Part shown: piece after piece, positions 26,375 through 34,608 of the stretch | Numbering within the stretch: the stretch's first letter is position 1 | How the letters are laid out: every line of letters starts with the position of its first letter | NCBI RefSeq assembly: GCF_002159915.1 | Contig: NZ_NFJP01000017.1 | Span: forward strand, 1 to 64,000 | Origin: Gordonibacter sp. An230 | Lineage (GTDB): Bacteria > Actinomycetota > Coriobacteriia > Coriobacteriales > Eggerthellaceae | Length of the DNA: 64,000 bases | Direction of reading: 5' to 3' | Notes under the pieces: generated by a model | Seen by the model: only the letters and a program-made list of their open reading frames with translations | Database searches by the model: none | Told to the model about the DNA's origin: nothing | Program-made: the position numbers and the translations under genes

Positions 26375-27161
26375 CATCGCCGTCCTCGGCCGTTATTGGC
26401 CCGGCACGAGCCCCGTCCACCGCATGGACGCGCGCATGAAGCTCGTGCTGTCGCTGCTCGTGATGGCCGCGGCGTTCGCAGCGCAGTCTTTTCCGGGGCT
26501 CGCAGTGTGCGCCGCATTCGTGCTTGGGTTCTTCGCGCTGGCGGGCATCCCCGCAGCCTCGGCGCTCAAATCCGTCGCGCCGCTCGCGTTCATCGTGGTG
26601 CTGACGGCCCTCCTCAACGTGCTCTTCGTGCAAGACGGCAAGGCGCTGTTCGAATGGTGGATCGTCCGAGTGACCGAGGGGGGGCTTTGGCAGGCGGCTT
26701 TCATCGCATGCCGCCTCCTCGTGCTGCTTTTGAGCATGAGCCTGCTCACGCTGACCACGCCCACCCTCGACATCACCGAGGCGTTCGAATGGACGCTGGG
26801 GTTCTTGCGCCCTCTTGGCGTCCCCGCACACGAGCTCGGCATGATGATGGGCATCGCGCTGCGGTTCCTGCCCCAGTTCGCCCTCGAGCTGCGCACGGTG
26901 CACCGCGCGCAGGCGAGCCGCGGGGCGACGTTCTCGAAAGGGCGGCTGCGCACGCTCTCGGCCCTTATCGTGCCGTTGTTCACAAGCGCGTTTCGCCATG
27001 CCGACACCCTGTCGGCCGCCATGGACGCCCGATGCTACCACGGTGGCGTCGGTCGGACGCGCCTGAACCCGCTTGCCTGCACCCAACTCGACGCGCGGGG
27101 CGCGGTCGCAGTCGCGCTCATGCTGGCCTGCGTCATCGCCTCGAACTTTGCCTTCGCGTGA
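26367..27161 (+). CDS. ecfT: ECF transporter transmembrane component T
   Basis: This 264-residue protein has about five to six membrane helices and the coupling region FRHADTLSAAMDARCYHGG, equivalent to the second Ala-Arg-Gly-like signature of EcfT. It completes the riboflavin ECF module. The ATG at 26367 has a GGGGAGG site and overlaps ecfA2. Confidence 0.92.
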   Translation: MPDIAVLGRYWPGTSPVHRMDARMKLVLSLLVMAAAFAAQSFPGLAVCAAFVLGFFALAGIPAASALKSVAPLAFIVVLTALLNVLFVQDGKALFEWWIVRVTEGGLWQAAFIACRLLVLLLSMSLLTLTTPTLDITEAFEWTLGFLRPLGVPAHELGMMMGIALRFLPQFALELRTVHRAQASRGATFSKGRLRTLSALIVPLFTSAFRHADTLSAAMDARCYHGGVGRTRLNPLACTQLDARGAVAVALMLACVIASNFAFA

Positions 27162-27210
27162 CACCCGTCGCCCAAGGCTCACGACAACCAACGCTACGAA
27201 AGGAAACCCT

Positions 27211-27642
27211 ATGAACGACTCGGAGAAGATCGACGGAATGGACGCTATCGCCGAGTACCTCGCGAGCGTGCCCGCCTGGTACCTGGCAACATGCGAGGGC
27301 GATCAGCCACACGTGCGCCCGTTCAGCTTCGTCGCCGTCGAGAACGGCCGCATCTGGTTCTGCACGGCCACCACGAAAGACGTCTACCGAGAGCTTGAGG
27401 CCAACCCCAAGTTCGAGCTGACGGCCTGGAGGCCAGGAAGCGGCTGGGTCATCATGCGCGGGCGCGCCGACCTGGACGACCGAGCGAGCGACAAGGTTCG
27501 CCGCGCCGGGTTCGAGCACATGACGGGGCTTGGGGAGAGCTACGATGGACCCGGGGACGACACGCTCACGTTCTTCTCCGTGGAGGGCGCCGAGGCGTGG
27601 ATATGCGACATCGACGGAAGCTGGGCGCCCGTGGCTCTGTGA
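27211..27642 (+). CDS. Pyridoxamine 5'-phosphate oxidase-like split-barrel flavoprotein
   Basis: This 143-residue split-barrel protein (WYLATCEGDQPHVRPFSFVAV, IWFCTATTKDVYRELEANP, FELTAW) is like the FMN-binding PNPOx-like family that includes small flavin-dependent reductases. FMN binding and any reaction are inferred from family only. It follows ecfT by 49 bases with its own AAAGGAAAC site and is probably the last gene of the FMN-riboswitch operon. Confidence 0.82.
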   Translation: MNDSEKIDGMDAIAEYLASVPAWYLATCEGDQPHVRPFSFVAVENGRIWFCTATTKDVYRELEANPKFELTAWRPGSGWVIMRGRADLDDRASDKVRRAGFEHMTGLGESYDGPGDDTLTFFSVEGAEAWICDIDGSWAPVAL

Positions 27643-27653
27643 GCGCGCCCGCA

Positions 27654-27694
27654 CCGAGCATCCGCGGGTTCGTCGAACAAGCTCGGATGCTCGG
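27654..27694. terminator. Hairpin after the riboflavin operon
   Basis: CCGAGCATCCG (27654-27664) is perfectly complementary to CGGATGCTCGG (27684-27694), with a 19-base loop. No T-run follows, so termination is possible but not certain. Confidence 0.5.
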
Positions 27695-27774
27695 TTCCGA
27701 GCACGCCTCGACGGACGCTTCGCAATGAGAGGGGGGTAAGCCGGTGTTTTGGAGCGCCGCATTGTGAAGTAAAC

Positions 27775-27993
27775 TCACAGATCGCAGAACAACTCTCCGA
27801 CCGGCACGTCGAATCCTCCGGCTATGCGCTCGAGCATGTCGACCGTTGGATTGGCCTCCCCTTTCTCGATGTCGATGAGGTATTGTCTACTTATCCCGAC
27901 CATCAGTGCGAACGTCGTCTGAGAAAGCCCCATCGCCGTTCTGAGCCTCGCGATTCTCGCGCCAAGCTGAGTTTTTAGTGAAGCGTTCTCCAT
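27775..27993 (-). CDS. XRE-family helix-turn-helix regulator
   Basis: This 72-residue DNA-binding protein is a single HTH domain (RIARLRTAMGLSQTTFALMVGISRQYLIDIEKG..NPTVDMLERIAGGFDVPVGELF), typical of small Cro/C1-type regulators. It has no partner domain. A perfect 18-bp palindrome lies 36 bp upstream in the divergent region and is the likely operator for itself and the small gene on the other strand. Confidence 0.9.
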   Translation of the reverse strand: MENASLKTQLGARIARLRTAMGLSQTTFALMVGISRQYLIDIEKGEANPTVDMLERIAGGFDVPVGELFCDL

Positions 27994-28028
27994 GCACGAT
28001 AAAGGCTAGTGCCCGTTGGAGGAAAAGT

Positions 28029-28046
28029 CGTAAACTATAGTTTACG
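28029..28046. promoter_or_regulatory. 18-bp perfect palindrome, likely operator
   Basis: CGTAAACTATAGTTTACG is a perfect palindrome between the divergent XRE gene (start 27993) and the small gene starting at 28132. A related half-site (GTGAAGTAAACTCAC) overlaps the XRE stop codon at about 27764-27778. Confidence 0.7.
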
Positions 28047-28131
28047 CAACGTCAAGAAAACAAGGGGTTTCACGCTCAGGGAAAAGCGCGTTGGTCATGG
28101 TCGCATGACGACAGGAGCAGCGGAGGTGGAG

Positions 28132-28326
28132 ATGGAAGGAACCGAGTACGAAAGGCTTATGGGATCGATCAGGCGCGCCACCGCGCGCATCTTCGAGTTC
28201 GCCGAGACGGAAGAGGAAGTATGCCGCCTCGAGAAAGCGATCAACAACGAGGTGATGTACCTCGCCGCCATCGCGCAGTCCGAGCGAGTCAAGCCCCCGA
28301 CAGGCTGGGATCCGCTCGGCCGTTAG
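28132..28326 (+). CDS. Small hypothetical protein divergent from the XRE gene
   Basis: This 64-residue acidic, helical protein (MEGTEYERLMGSIRRATARIFEFAETEEEVCRLEKAI...) matches no family I recognise. The ATG at 28132 is preferred over 28105 or 28009 because GGAGG lies 8 bases before it; the earliest option would include the operator palindrome. It is probably repressed by the XRE protein. Confidence 0.6.
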   Translation: MEGTEYERLMGSIRRATARIFEFAETEEEVCRLEKAINNEVMYLAAIAQSERVKPPTGWDPLGR

Positions 28327-28708
28327 GCGCACGGCCCGCTCGAGCGCCGTGCAGTCCCCCTCGAAAGCGCCTCCGCCAGAAACCCGCCCCGCCCGCCGAA
28401 TTCAAGCAACGCAAGAGAAGCAAAGCTTTCACCGCTGTTAGCAAACGCGACGCAACCCGCAGACCCCCTCCGTCTTTGCAATGCCCGGCAATATGGCAAA
28501 TTGCATTCTCGTCGAGATCGCGGATTCGTATCGGCTCGCCGGCGGTCAGACGCCCTTCGGGCTTCGCGCTTAGGAGAAATCCTCGGCTGCCGCTTCCCAT
28601 GCTTCCGGCAAAGATCGCGGAGCTTTTGGGACCGCCCCCTCGTTCGCAAACGAGGGGGCGGTCGCCATACGGCCGATGCGCAATGCGGAGGACGGATCGA
28701 TCGAAGGG
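28327..28708. other. Gene-free spacer with one strong hairpin
   Basis: No convincing gene was seen in about 380 bp; open frames continue on several strands without a ribosome site. It contains the 15-bp inverted repeat described separately. Confidence 0.4.
28630..28663. repeat. 15-bp perfect inverted repeat
   Basis: GACCGCCCCCTCGTT and its perfect complement are separated by 4 bases. There is no T-tract on either strand. It lies downstream of both flanking genes and may be a bidirectional terminator or processing hairpin. Confidence 0.65.
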
Positions 28709-29086
28709 CCCTTCTTTTCGTCATGGAACCCTTTTCCCGCCAAAGGAAAGCCTCGTGACGATCCCATAAAGATAATCGATGTTTCGACGGCATCCCCAAC
28801 GCGTCCCCCGCAATAAGCTCCGACTCCTCTTCCTCGCGGCCCTCTATCTTGAAGCTGGCGACGATGCTCGCATTGTCTCTTTCTTTGATGCCGCTCAGGG
28901 AATTCACAGTTGAAACGCGAACGAAATCGCCCATTCCCCGAAAGCGGAATCCTGCCTCTCAAAGCCGAATGCCGCCTCCAAGCCTCCATCCTTTTCTATG
29001 TTTGCAACCACGATGCCCTTGGACGAATCGAAATCGACGACGCGTCCTTCATACCATTCAGGACGAGGATTGCCAGCCGCCTCCAT
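28709..29086 (-). pseudogene. Frameshifted small protein, possibly cold-shock-like
   Basis: From the ATG at 29086 the frame reads EWYEGRVVDFDSSKGIVVANIEKDGG...AFGFERQDSAFGE and then runs to an early stop. Shifting by one base at about 28936-28939 (a GGGG run) continues as MGDFVRVSTVNSLSGIKERDNASIVASFKIEGREEEES. Together they look like one protein with a beta-barrel pattern resembling a cold-shock domain (G.V..FDSSKG at the start, GD.V.V in the middle). A one-base loss, real or from assembly, explains the break. The C-terminal limit is uncertain. Confidence 0.45.
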
Positions 29087-29260
29087 ATCACAATCCCCCC
29101 CCCGCCCGCGCATACGGCAAAAGAAGCAAAAGCGCAAAGGAGGCAAGCAGCGCCGATGCCGCCAACAAGCCCCCTCCCGAACGCTCAGCCCCACGGCCCC
29201 TTTGCCCCTCAAAGCGCTTTCAATCCATCATCGGCTCTACGCCCCGACCGCAGTGCCACC

Positions 29261-29584
29261 TCAGTCGGCGAAATCGTAGAGGTCCTTCGTCGCGACCCGG
29301 AAATCGTCGTACACCTCGGCCGCAACGCCCTCGTCTTCGACCAGCTCGAACGCGGAGGGCTGCCCCTCCTCGTCGAGTTCGGTGACCTCGAGCAGCACGA
29401 CCTCCCCCGACGAGCCCGCCGGCGCCTCGTCGGTCACCGGGAAGAAGAACCCGTAGCGGCGGTCGCCGTGAAGGACGAGGCCGAGGAACTCGAGCTCCGT
29501 CCGCTCGCCCTTCTCGTCTTCGAGCACGAGGGTGATGCCCTCCTCGGTGGGCGGGCAGAAATTGGGGGCGCTTCCTTCGCGCAT
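29261..29584 (-). CDS. DUF1292 family protein
   Basis: This 107-residue acidic protein has the DUF1292 pattern (ITLVLEDEKGERTELEFLGLVLHGDRRYGFFFPV...EVVLLEVTELDEEG). The family is common in Gram-positive bacteria and has no assigned function. The ATG has an AAGGAG site. A single gene; the next 217 bp up to the LuxR-type gene hold nothing recognisable. Confidence 0.85.
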   Translation of the reverse strand: MREGSAPNFCPPTEEGITLVLEDEKGERTELEFLGLVLHGDRRYGFFFPVTDEAPAGSSGEVVLLEVTELDEEGQPSAFELVEDEGVAAEVYDDFRVATKDLYDFAD

Positions 29585-29801
29585 GGCTCAGCTCCTTACC
29601 TTCGGCACAGTATCGATGCCCCACAGCGTACCACACCCGCTTCTCGCAGCGCCCCGCCTCTGCCCTTCGACACGAACCACCCATCTGCGGCGGCGCGGCG
29701 CTAACCGCCTCGCTTCCGCAGGCGCCCCCCCGAACACCATCCCGGCATCCGACCGCGCCCGTCGTCGGGCAATCAGGTCCGCGGCGACGGCGGCGAAAAC
29801 G

Positions 29802-31265
29802 CTAAACGGTGGCGCGATCGGCCTCCACCAAGTCGATGAGCTCCTGCTGCGTGTGCACGTTCAGCTTCTGGTAGATGCGGCGGATATGCGTCTTGGCGGT
29901 ATTGCGCGTCACATGGCACTCCTGCTGGATGAACGCGCCGTTGCGGCCTCGCGCAAGCAGGGCGAACACCTCCCCTTCGCGCTCGGTCAAGCCATGGGCA
30001 GCAGCCAAGCGCGCGCAGCGGGCCTCGACGGCGGCCTCGGGAGCGGGAGCGGCCACGGGTTCGACGGGGCGGACGCCCTGGATGGCGTCGGAGAAGCTGA
30101 ACCCCCGGAGACCGATCCACACGTAAGCCACGAGCACCACGGCCACGAGCGCGAGCGCGAGCAGCCGCGCGTCGGCGAGCGCGGCGTCCTGCGCGCCGAC
30201 GGGAAGCCCCCCGAGCGCCACGCCCGCGGTGGCGCCGACGTTCGAGGCGCAAAAGCCCGTCGCAAGCGCCGTGATGCCTCCTGCGGGGTTGCGCGCGGCG
30301 ATGATGGCGAGCGTCGCCCAGGTAAGCACGCTGAACGTCTGGGCGCCCACCGCGAGCGCGCTGCGGGAGACGTCCGACAGCAATGCGGTGGACGACGAAG
30401 AGACGAAGAACCCGAACACCACGAGCAGGCCCGACAGATGGAACAGCGCGTCCTCGCGAGAGCGTAGGCGCGTGCGCGCGCACCATACGGCCACGAGCGC
30501 GAGCGCGATGCCCGCCGCGACATCCTGCCGCCACGCCGCGACGCCCGCACCGAACTCGATGGAGAAGCCGAAGGCCACCTCGAACAGAGCGATGCACGCG
30601 AACAGCCGGTTTCCGGGGCTTGGAAACGACGAGGGGTTGGTGAGCGCGAGCTCGCTCGGAGGCGCCGGGCAGGTGGCGGCGAGCCCGCGGCGGGCGGCGT
30701 CCACCGGGCGCGCGACGAGCGCGAGCGCGAGCAACGGAAGCAGCGCGTAGGAGACCGCCGGAGCGGCGGAGAGCAGCGGCTCGAACGCGAGCAGCGCCGC
30801 GTACGACAGGCCCACGCCGAGAGGAACGGTGACGGACACGCCGCGCGGTGCGACGGATGACAGCGCGAGCCCGGAGACGACGACGGCCCACGAACGCCCC
30901 AGAGCGATCGGCGCCGATGCCGCCAGCAGGCCAACAGGCGACGAACCGCCGGCTTGCGCGAGCAACCATGCGATCGCACCGAGCGCAAGCAGCGCCCCGG
31001 CGAGCGCAGAAAGGCGCGCAACCGGCAGCCAGCGCTTCCTCACATGCGCCAGCACGGCCCAAAAGGCGAACGCGAGCGAGTACAGCGCGCCGTGCGCCAC
31101 CAGCGGCCACTGCTCGCCCGAGGACGACATGGGGTACACGTATCCGTTCTGCACGAAGGTCGACAGCGAGAGGGCGCACACCGCAGCCAAGCAGCGCACG
31201 TCGACAAGCCGTTCGCCGCCGGCATCGTCGCCACCATGCTCCCCCGCTTTTTCCGCCTGATCCAT
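29802..31265 (-). CDS. Membrane-embedded LuxR-type regulator, next to an M20 peptidase and YfcC carrier
   Basis: This 487-residue protein has about twelve hydrophobic segments (residues about 25-410) and a C-terminal LuxR helix-turn-helix (LTEREGEVFALLARGRNGAFIQQECHVTRNTAKTHIRRIYQKLNVHTQQELIDLV). This layout, a transporter-like membrane domain fused to a DNA-binding domain, is characteristic of Eggerthellaceae. It diverges from the peptidase-carrier operon at 31457 and is presumably its ligand-responsive switch; that target is inference. The ATG has an AAAAGGAG site. Confidence 0.88.
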   Translation of the reverse strand: MDQAEKAGEHGGDDAGGERLVDVRCLAAVCALSLSTFVQNGYVYPMSSSGEQWPLVAHGALYSLAFAFWAVLAHVRKRWLPVARLSALAGALLALGAIAWLLAQAGGSSPVGLLAASAPIALGRSWAVVVSGLALSSVAPRGVSVTVPLGVGLSYAALLAFEPLLSAAPAVSYALLPLLALALVARPVDAARRGLAATCPAPPSELALTNPSSFPSPGNRLFACIALFEVAFGFSIEFGAGVAAWRQDVAAGIALALVAVWCARTRLRSREDALFHLSGLLVVFGFFVSSSSTALLSDVSRSALAVGAQTFSVLTWATLAIIAARNPAGGITALATGFCASNVGATAGVALGGLPVGAQDAALADARLLALALVAVVLVAYVWIGLRGFSFSDAIQGVRPVEPVAAPAPEAAVEARCARLAAAHGLTEREGEVFALLARGRNGAFIQQECHVTRNTAKTHIRRIYQKLNVHTQQELIDLVEADRATV

Positions 31266-31456
31266 GCACGCTCCTTTTCAAACCGTTCACCGGCAAAAAG
31301 CAACCGCTCGCACCCACGTAACGCCACCGGGGTGACGATCAAATCGACTTCGGCCCCGTATTGTACCGCTCAGAAGGCGCTGAAATGCGCGCGCGACCGA
31401 AGACGGCGGCCGCTTTGCCGCAACCGTCGTCGCATCGAAGCGAAGGAGGCATACCC
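31266..31456. promoter_or_regulatory. Divergent promoter region, LuxR-type gene and M20 operon
   Basis: This 191-bp region holds an inverted repeat CACCGGGGTG (31325-31334) and TTCACCGG about 40 bases earlier, similar to sequences in front of the other regulator-enzyme units. It is a candidate regulator site only. Confidence 0.4.
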
Positions 31457-32671
31457 ATGACCATCCTGGAAGAGGCCGAGGCGCTGGCGGACGACATCGT
31501 CGCCGACCGCCGCTGGCTGCACGAGCATCCCGAGATCGGATTCGACCTGCCCCAAACGACCGCCTACGTCGCCGACCGGCTGCGCGAGATCGGCCTCGAG
31601 CCGAAGGAGATCGTGCCGGGAGGCCTCGTGGCCACCATCGGCGACCCATCGTCGGATCGCTGCTTCATGCTGCGCGCCGATATGGACGCGCTGCCTTTGC
31701 GCGAGGAGACGAACCTGCCCTTCGCCTCCGACAACGGCTTCATGCACGCATGCGGCCACGACGCGCACACCGCCATGCTGCTGGGCGCGGCCCGCATCCT
31801 CAAACACCGCGAAGCCGAGCTGAACGGCTGCGTGAAGCTCATGTTCCAACCCGACGAGGAAGGCTGCGCTCCCGACGAGATATGCGGCAACGAGGCCATG
31901 ATCAACGCCGGGGTGCTTGAGAGCCCGCACGTCGACGCGGCGGCGGCCATCCACCTCATGCCGTTCGACTACCGCCTGGGCGAGGTGGCCACGCGCCCGG
32001 GCACGGGCTTCTCCTCCATCGACGACATCGACATCGTCGTGCACGGCAAAGGCGGACACGGCTCCCGCCCCAACCAGCTGGTCGACCCGTTCAACATCGC
32101 ATGCCATATCTTCCAGGGCGCGCAGAACCTCATCGCGCGCGAACTCGATCCGAACGACCAGGCCGTCATCACCTTCGGCGCGATGAACGGCGGCACGGCG
32201 GCCAACGTCGTGCCCGACGACGTGCGCATGCTCGGCACCCTGCGCACCGTGGACGAGGGCACCCGCGCCCACCTCAAGGAGCGCATGGCGGCGATGTGCG
32301 AGGGCATCGCCGAAGCCTTCGGCGGCAGCGTGGAGGTGCGGTTTCTCCGCGGCGTGCCGAGCGTCCACAACGACCCCGAGCTCACCCGCGAGCTGATCGG
32401 CTACGTGGAAGAGCTCATCGAGCGCCCCGTCACCATCCTCGATACGCCCATCTCGGGCTCCGATGACATGAGCGTGATCTCCCAAGCCGTTCCCACCACG
32501 TACTTCGTCGTAGGGACCGGCACCGAGGACGAAGGGGTCCGCTACCCCGTGCACAACGCGCGCGTGGTCTTTGATGAGAGCGTGTTCGCCCAAGGAGCGG
32601 CGATGACCGCGACGATGGCCCTGCGCTGGCTTGCGGCCCGTGCGGACGGGAAAGGAGAGATCGATGGCTGA
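31457..32671 (+). CDS. M20 family amidohydrolase/peptidase
   Basis: This 404-residue cytosolic zinc hydrolase has metal and catalytic motifs HACGHDAHTAM (about 95-105) and FQPDEEG (about 132-138), and a dimerisation domain around VHGKGGHGSRP. The family cleaves N-acyl amino acids, hippurate-like conjugates and small peptides. The ATG at 31457 has an AAGGAGG site. It overlaps the YfcC carrier gene by 8 bases, suggesting that the substrate enters, or a product leaves, by that carrier. The acyl group and amino acid are unknown. Confidence 0.9.
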   Translation: MTILEEAEALADDIVADRRWLHEHPEIGFDLPQTTAYVADRLREIGLEPKEIVPGGLVATIGDPSSDRCFMLRADMDALPLREETNLPFASDNGFMHACGHDAHTAMLLGAARILKHREAELNGCVKLMFQPDEEGCAPDEICGNEAMINAGVLESPHVDAAAAIHLMPFDYRLGEVATRPGTGFSSIDDIDIVVHGKGGHGSRPNQLVDPFNIACHIFQGAQNLIARELDPNDQAVITFGAMNGGTAANVVPDDVRMLGTLRTVDEGTRAHLKERMAAMCEGIAEAFGGSVEVRFLRGVPSVHNDPELTRELIGYVEELIERPVTILDTPISGSDDMSVISQAVPTTYFVVGTGTEDEGVRYPVHNARVVFDESVFAQGAAMTATMALRWLAARADGKGEIDG

Positions 32672-34151
32672 GACGACCGCGAACGAGGCCCCGAAGAAGC
32701 GCAAGAAGAAGCGCCGCGCACCCGATTCGTTCATCATCCTCGTGGCGTGCCTCATCGCAGTGGCGCTCGCCACGGTGATCGCGTCGCTGTTCACCGACCA
32801 GGTGACGGGCGCGACGTTCGCCGACGTGGTCACTGCGCCCGTGCTGGGCTTCTCCGACGCCATGCAAGTGTGCGTGTTCGTTCTGGTGCTCGGCGGCTTT
32901 CTGGCCATGGTCAACAAGACCGGCGCCCTCGACGCCGGCGTGGCCACGCTCGTCCGCTCGCTCAAAGGGCACGAGCTCGTGCTCATCCCCATCCTCATGC
33001 TTTTGTTCGGCATCTGCGGCTCCACCTACGGCATGATGGAGGAGACGGTGCCGTTCTACATCCTTTTGGCGGCCACCATGTACGCCGCCGGCTTCGACAC
33101 GCTCACCGGCGCGCTCGTGGTGCTTTTGGGAGCGGGCGCAGGCTGCATCGGCTCCACGGTGAACCCGTTTTCCGTGGGCGTGGCCACCGCGGCCCTCACC
33201 GACCTCGGCATCGCCGTCGACCAAGGCCTCATCATCGGATTCGGACTCGTGCTGTTCGTCGTCGCCGAGGCCATCTCGATCTTCTTCGTCATGCGCTACG
33301 CCAAAAAGGTCATGGCCGACAAGGGGTCCACGTTCATGTCGCTGCAGGAGCAGCAGGACGCCGAGAAAGAGTACGGCCAGATGGAGGAAGGTGCCGAAAG
33401 CCCGTCGCTCTCCGCCGTGATGTCGGGCAAGCAGAAGGTAGTGCTCGTGCTGTTCGCGCTCACGTTCGTCGTCATGATCATCGGCTTCGTGCCGTGGCAG
33501 AACTTCGGCATCGACCTGTTCATGCTGGGCGGTTCGGTCGACAACCCCTCCGGCGCATGGAGCGCGTTTCTCACCGGCACGCCGCTGGGCTCGTGGTACT
33601 TCAACGAGGCCACGGCATGGTTTTTGCTTATGGCAATCGTCATCGGCGTCCTCGCACGCCTGTCGGGCAAAGACATCGTGGGAACGTTCCTCGGAGGCTG
33701 CGCCGAGATGGTCAGCGTCGCGCTCGTCATCGCGCTGGCGCGCTCCGTCGCCGTCATCATGGGCGAGACGCAGCTCGACACGTTCATCCTCACGAACGCC
33801 GCGAACGCGCTATCCGGCGTGCCCGCTTTCATCTTCGCACCCGCCACGTTCCTGTTCTACTTCGTGCTGTCGTTCGCCATCCCGTCGAGCTCCGGCATGG
33901 CCACGCTGGCGATGCCCATCATGGGACCGCTTTCCAGCGACCTGGGTTTCTCGCCCGAGGTCATGGTGATGATCTATGTGGCCGCGCACGGAATCGTTGC
34001 CATCATCACGCCTATGAACGGCGCGGTGCTGGCAGGCCTCGCGCTCGCGAAAGTGCAGTACGCCACCATGTTGAAGGCCGTGATGAAGGTGATCGTGGTC
34101 ACCTCCCTCGCGTGCGTCGTTCTGCTGACCGCCGCGATGCTGATCCTGTAG
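32664..34151 (+). CDS. YfcC/DcuC-type carrier
   Basis: This 495-residue membrane protein is of the YfcC family (related to anaerobic C4-dicarboxylate and arginine/ornithine-type carriers). It has a very basic N-terminus (KKRKKKRR), about 12 hydrophobic segments, and family blocks GICGSTYGMMEETVPFY and GCIGSTVNPFSVG. It probably takes up the substrate of the M20 enzyme upstream, to which it is translationally coupled. A 34-bp perfect palindrome follows the gene. Confidence 0.9.
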   Translation: MAETTANEAPKKRKKKRRAPDSFIILVACLIAVALATVIASLFTDQVTGATFADVVTAPVLGFSDAMQVCVFVLVLGGFLAMVNKTGALDAGVATLVRSLKGHELVLIPILMLLFGICGSTYGMMEETVPFYILLAATMYAAGFDTLTGALVVLLGAGAGCIGSTVNPFSVGVATAALTDLGIAVDQGLIIGFGLVLFVVAEAISIFFVMRYAKKVMADKGSTFMSLQEQQDAEKEYGQMEEGAESPSLSAVMSGKQKVVLVLFALTFVVMIIGFVPWQNFGIDLFMLGGSVDNPSGAWSAFLTGTPLGSWYFNEATAWFLLMAIVIGVLARLSGKDIVGTFLGGCAEMVSVALVIALARSVAVIMGETQLDTFILTNAANALSGVPAFIFAPATFLFYFVLSFAIPSSSGMATLAMPIMGPLSSDLGFSPEVMVMIYVAAHGIVAIITPMNGAVLAGLALAKVQYATMLKAVMKVIVVTSLACVVLLTAAMLIL

Positions 34152-34171
34152 GCTGCGCAGCGGTATGAGAA

Positions 34172-34205
34172 CACGATGACGGCCGCCGCGGCGGCCGTCA
34201 TCGTG
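34172..34205. terminator. 34-bp perfect palindrome after the YfcC gene
   Basis: The arms begin CACGATGACGGCCGCCG and meet with no loop. It lies 20 bp after the carrier stop and is terminator-like in strength, but it has no T-tract. Confidence 0.55.
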
Positions 34206-34569
34206 AGAAACGGCGCACGACGGCCGATGAGGAAATCGAGCCGCCGCTCCTCGGCATGATCGCCGAAACGGCCCGCACGCCGCCGTCAACCGCTCCGCGC
34301 CGTTGCGATACGCGCGTCGAAGGCGCCTCCTTCAACGCTCTTTCCATTGCTCTCTCGCTTGGAGCGACTGCGGATCAAGTTTCCGACGGCGCCTTCGGCC
34401 GCAGCTTCGCTCCCCTCCATAACGGATGCGCCCCTTCTGCTGAAGACCCCGCCTGCAACTTCCGAGGCAACACGGAACGAAGGCTCAGGTTCAGCGCCTC
34501 CTCGTCCGAGAAGCGGCAAAAAGGATGGGAAGGGGGCTTGCGGAAAGAACTCGCCTGCCAACCAGCCCT
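34206..34569. other. Gene-free spacer between convergent genes
   Basis: About 360 bp lie between the YfcC gene and the secDF terminator. No gene or RNA was recognised. Confidence 0.4.
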
Positions 34570-34600
34570 CCCCATGAAAGAAGCGGGCCGAAGCCCGCCT
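34570..34600 (-). terminator. Terminator of secDF
   Basis: On the minus strand GCGGGC-TTCG-GCCCGC is followed by TTCTTTC. It starts 10 bases after the stop codon. A stable UUCG-type loop on a six-pair stem. Confidence 0.8.
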
Positions 34601-34608
34601 CCTCCGCA

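Noticed and set aside
28323-28934. 203-residue minus-strand frame
   Set aside because: Only its first about 75 residues look protein-like and seem to continue the frameshifted gene; the rest runs across a strong hairpin.
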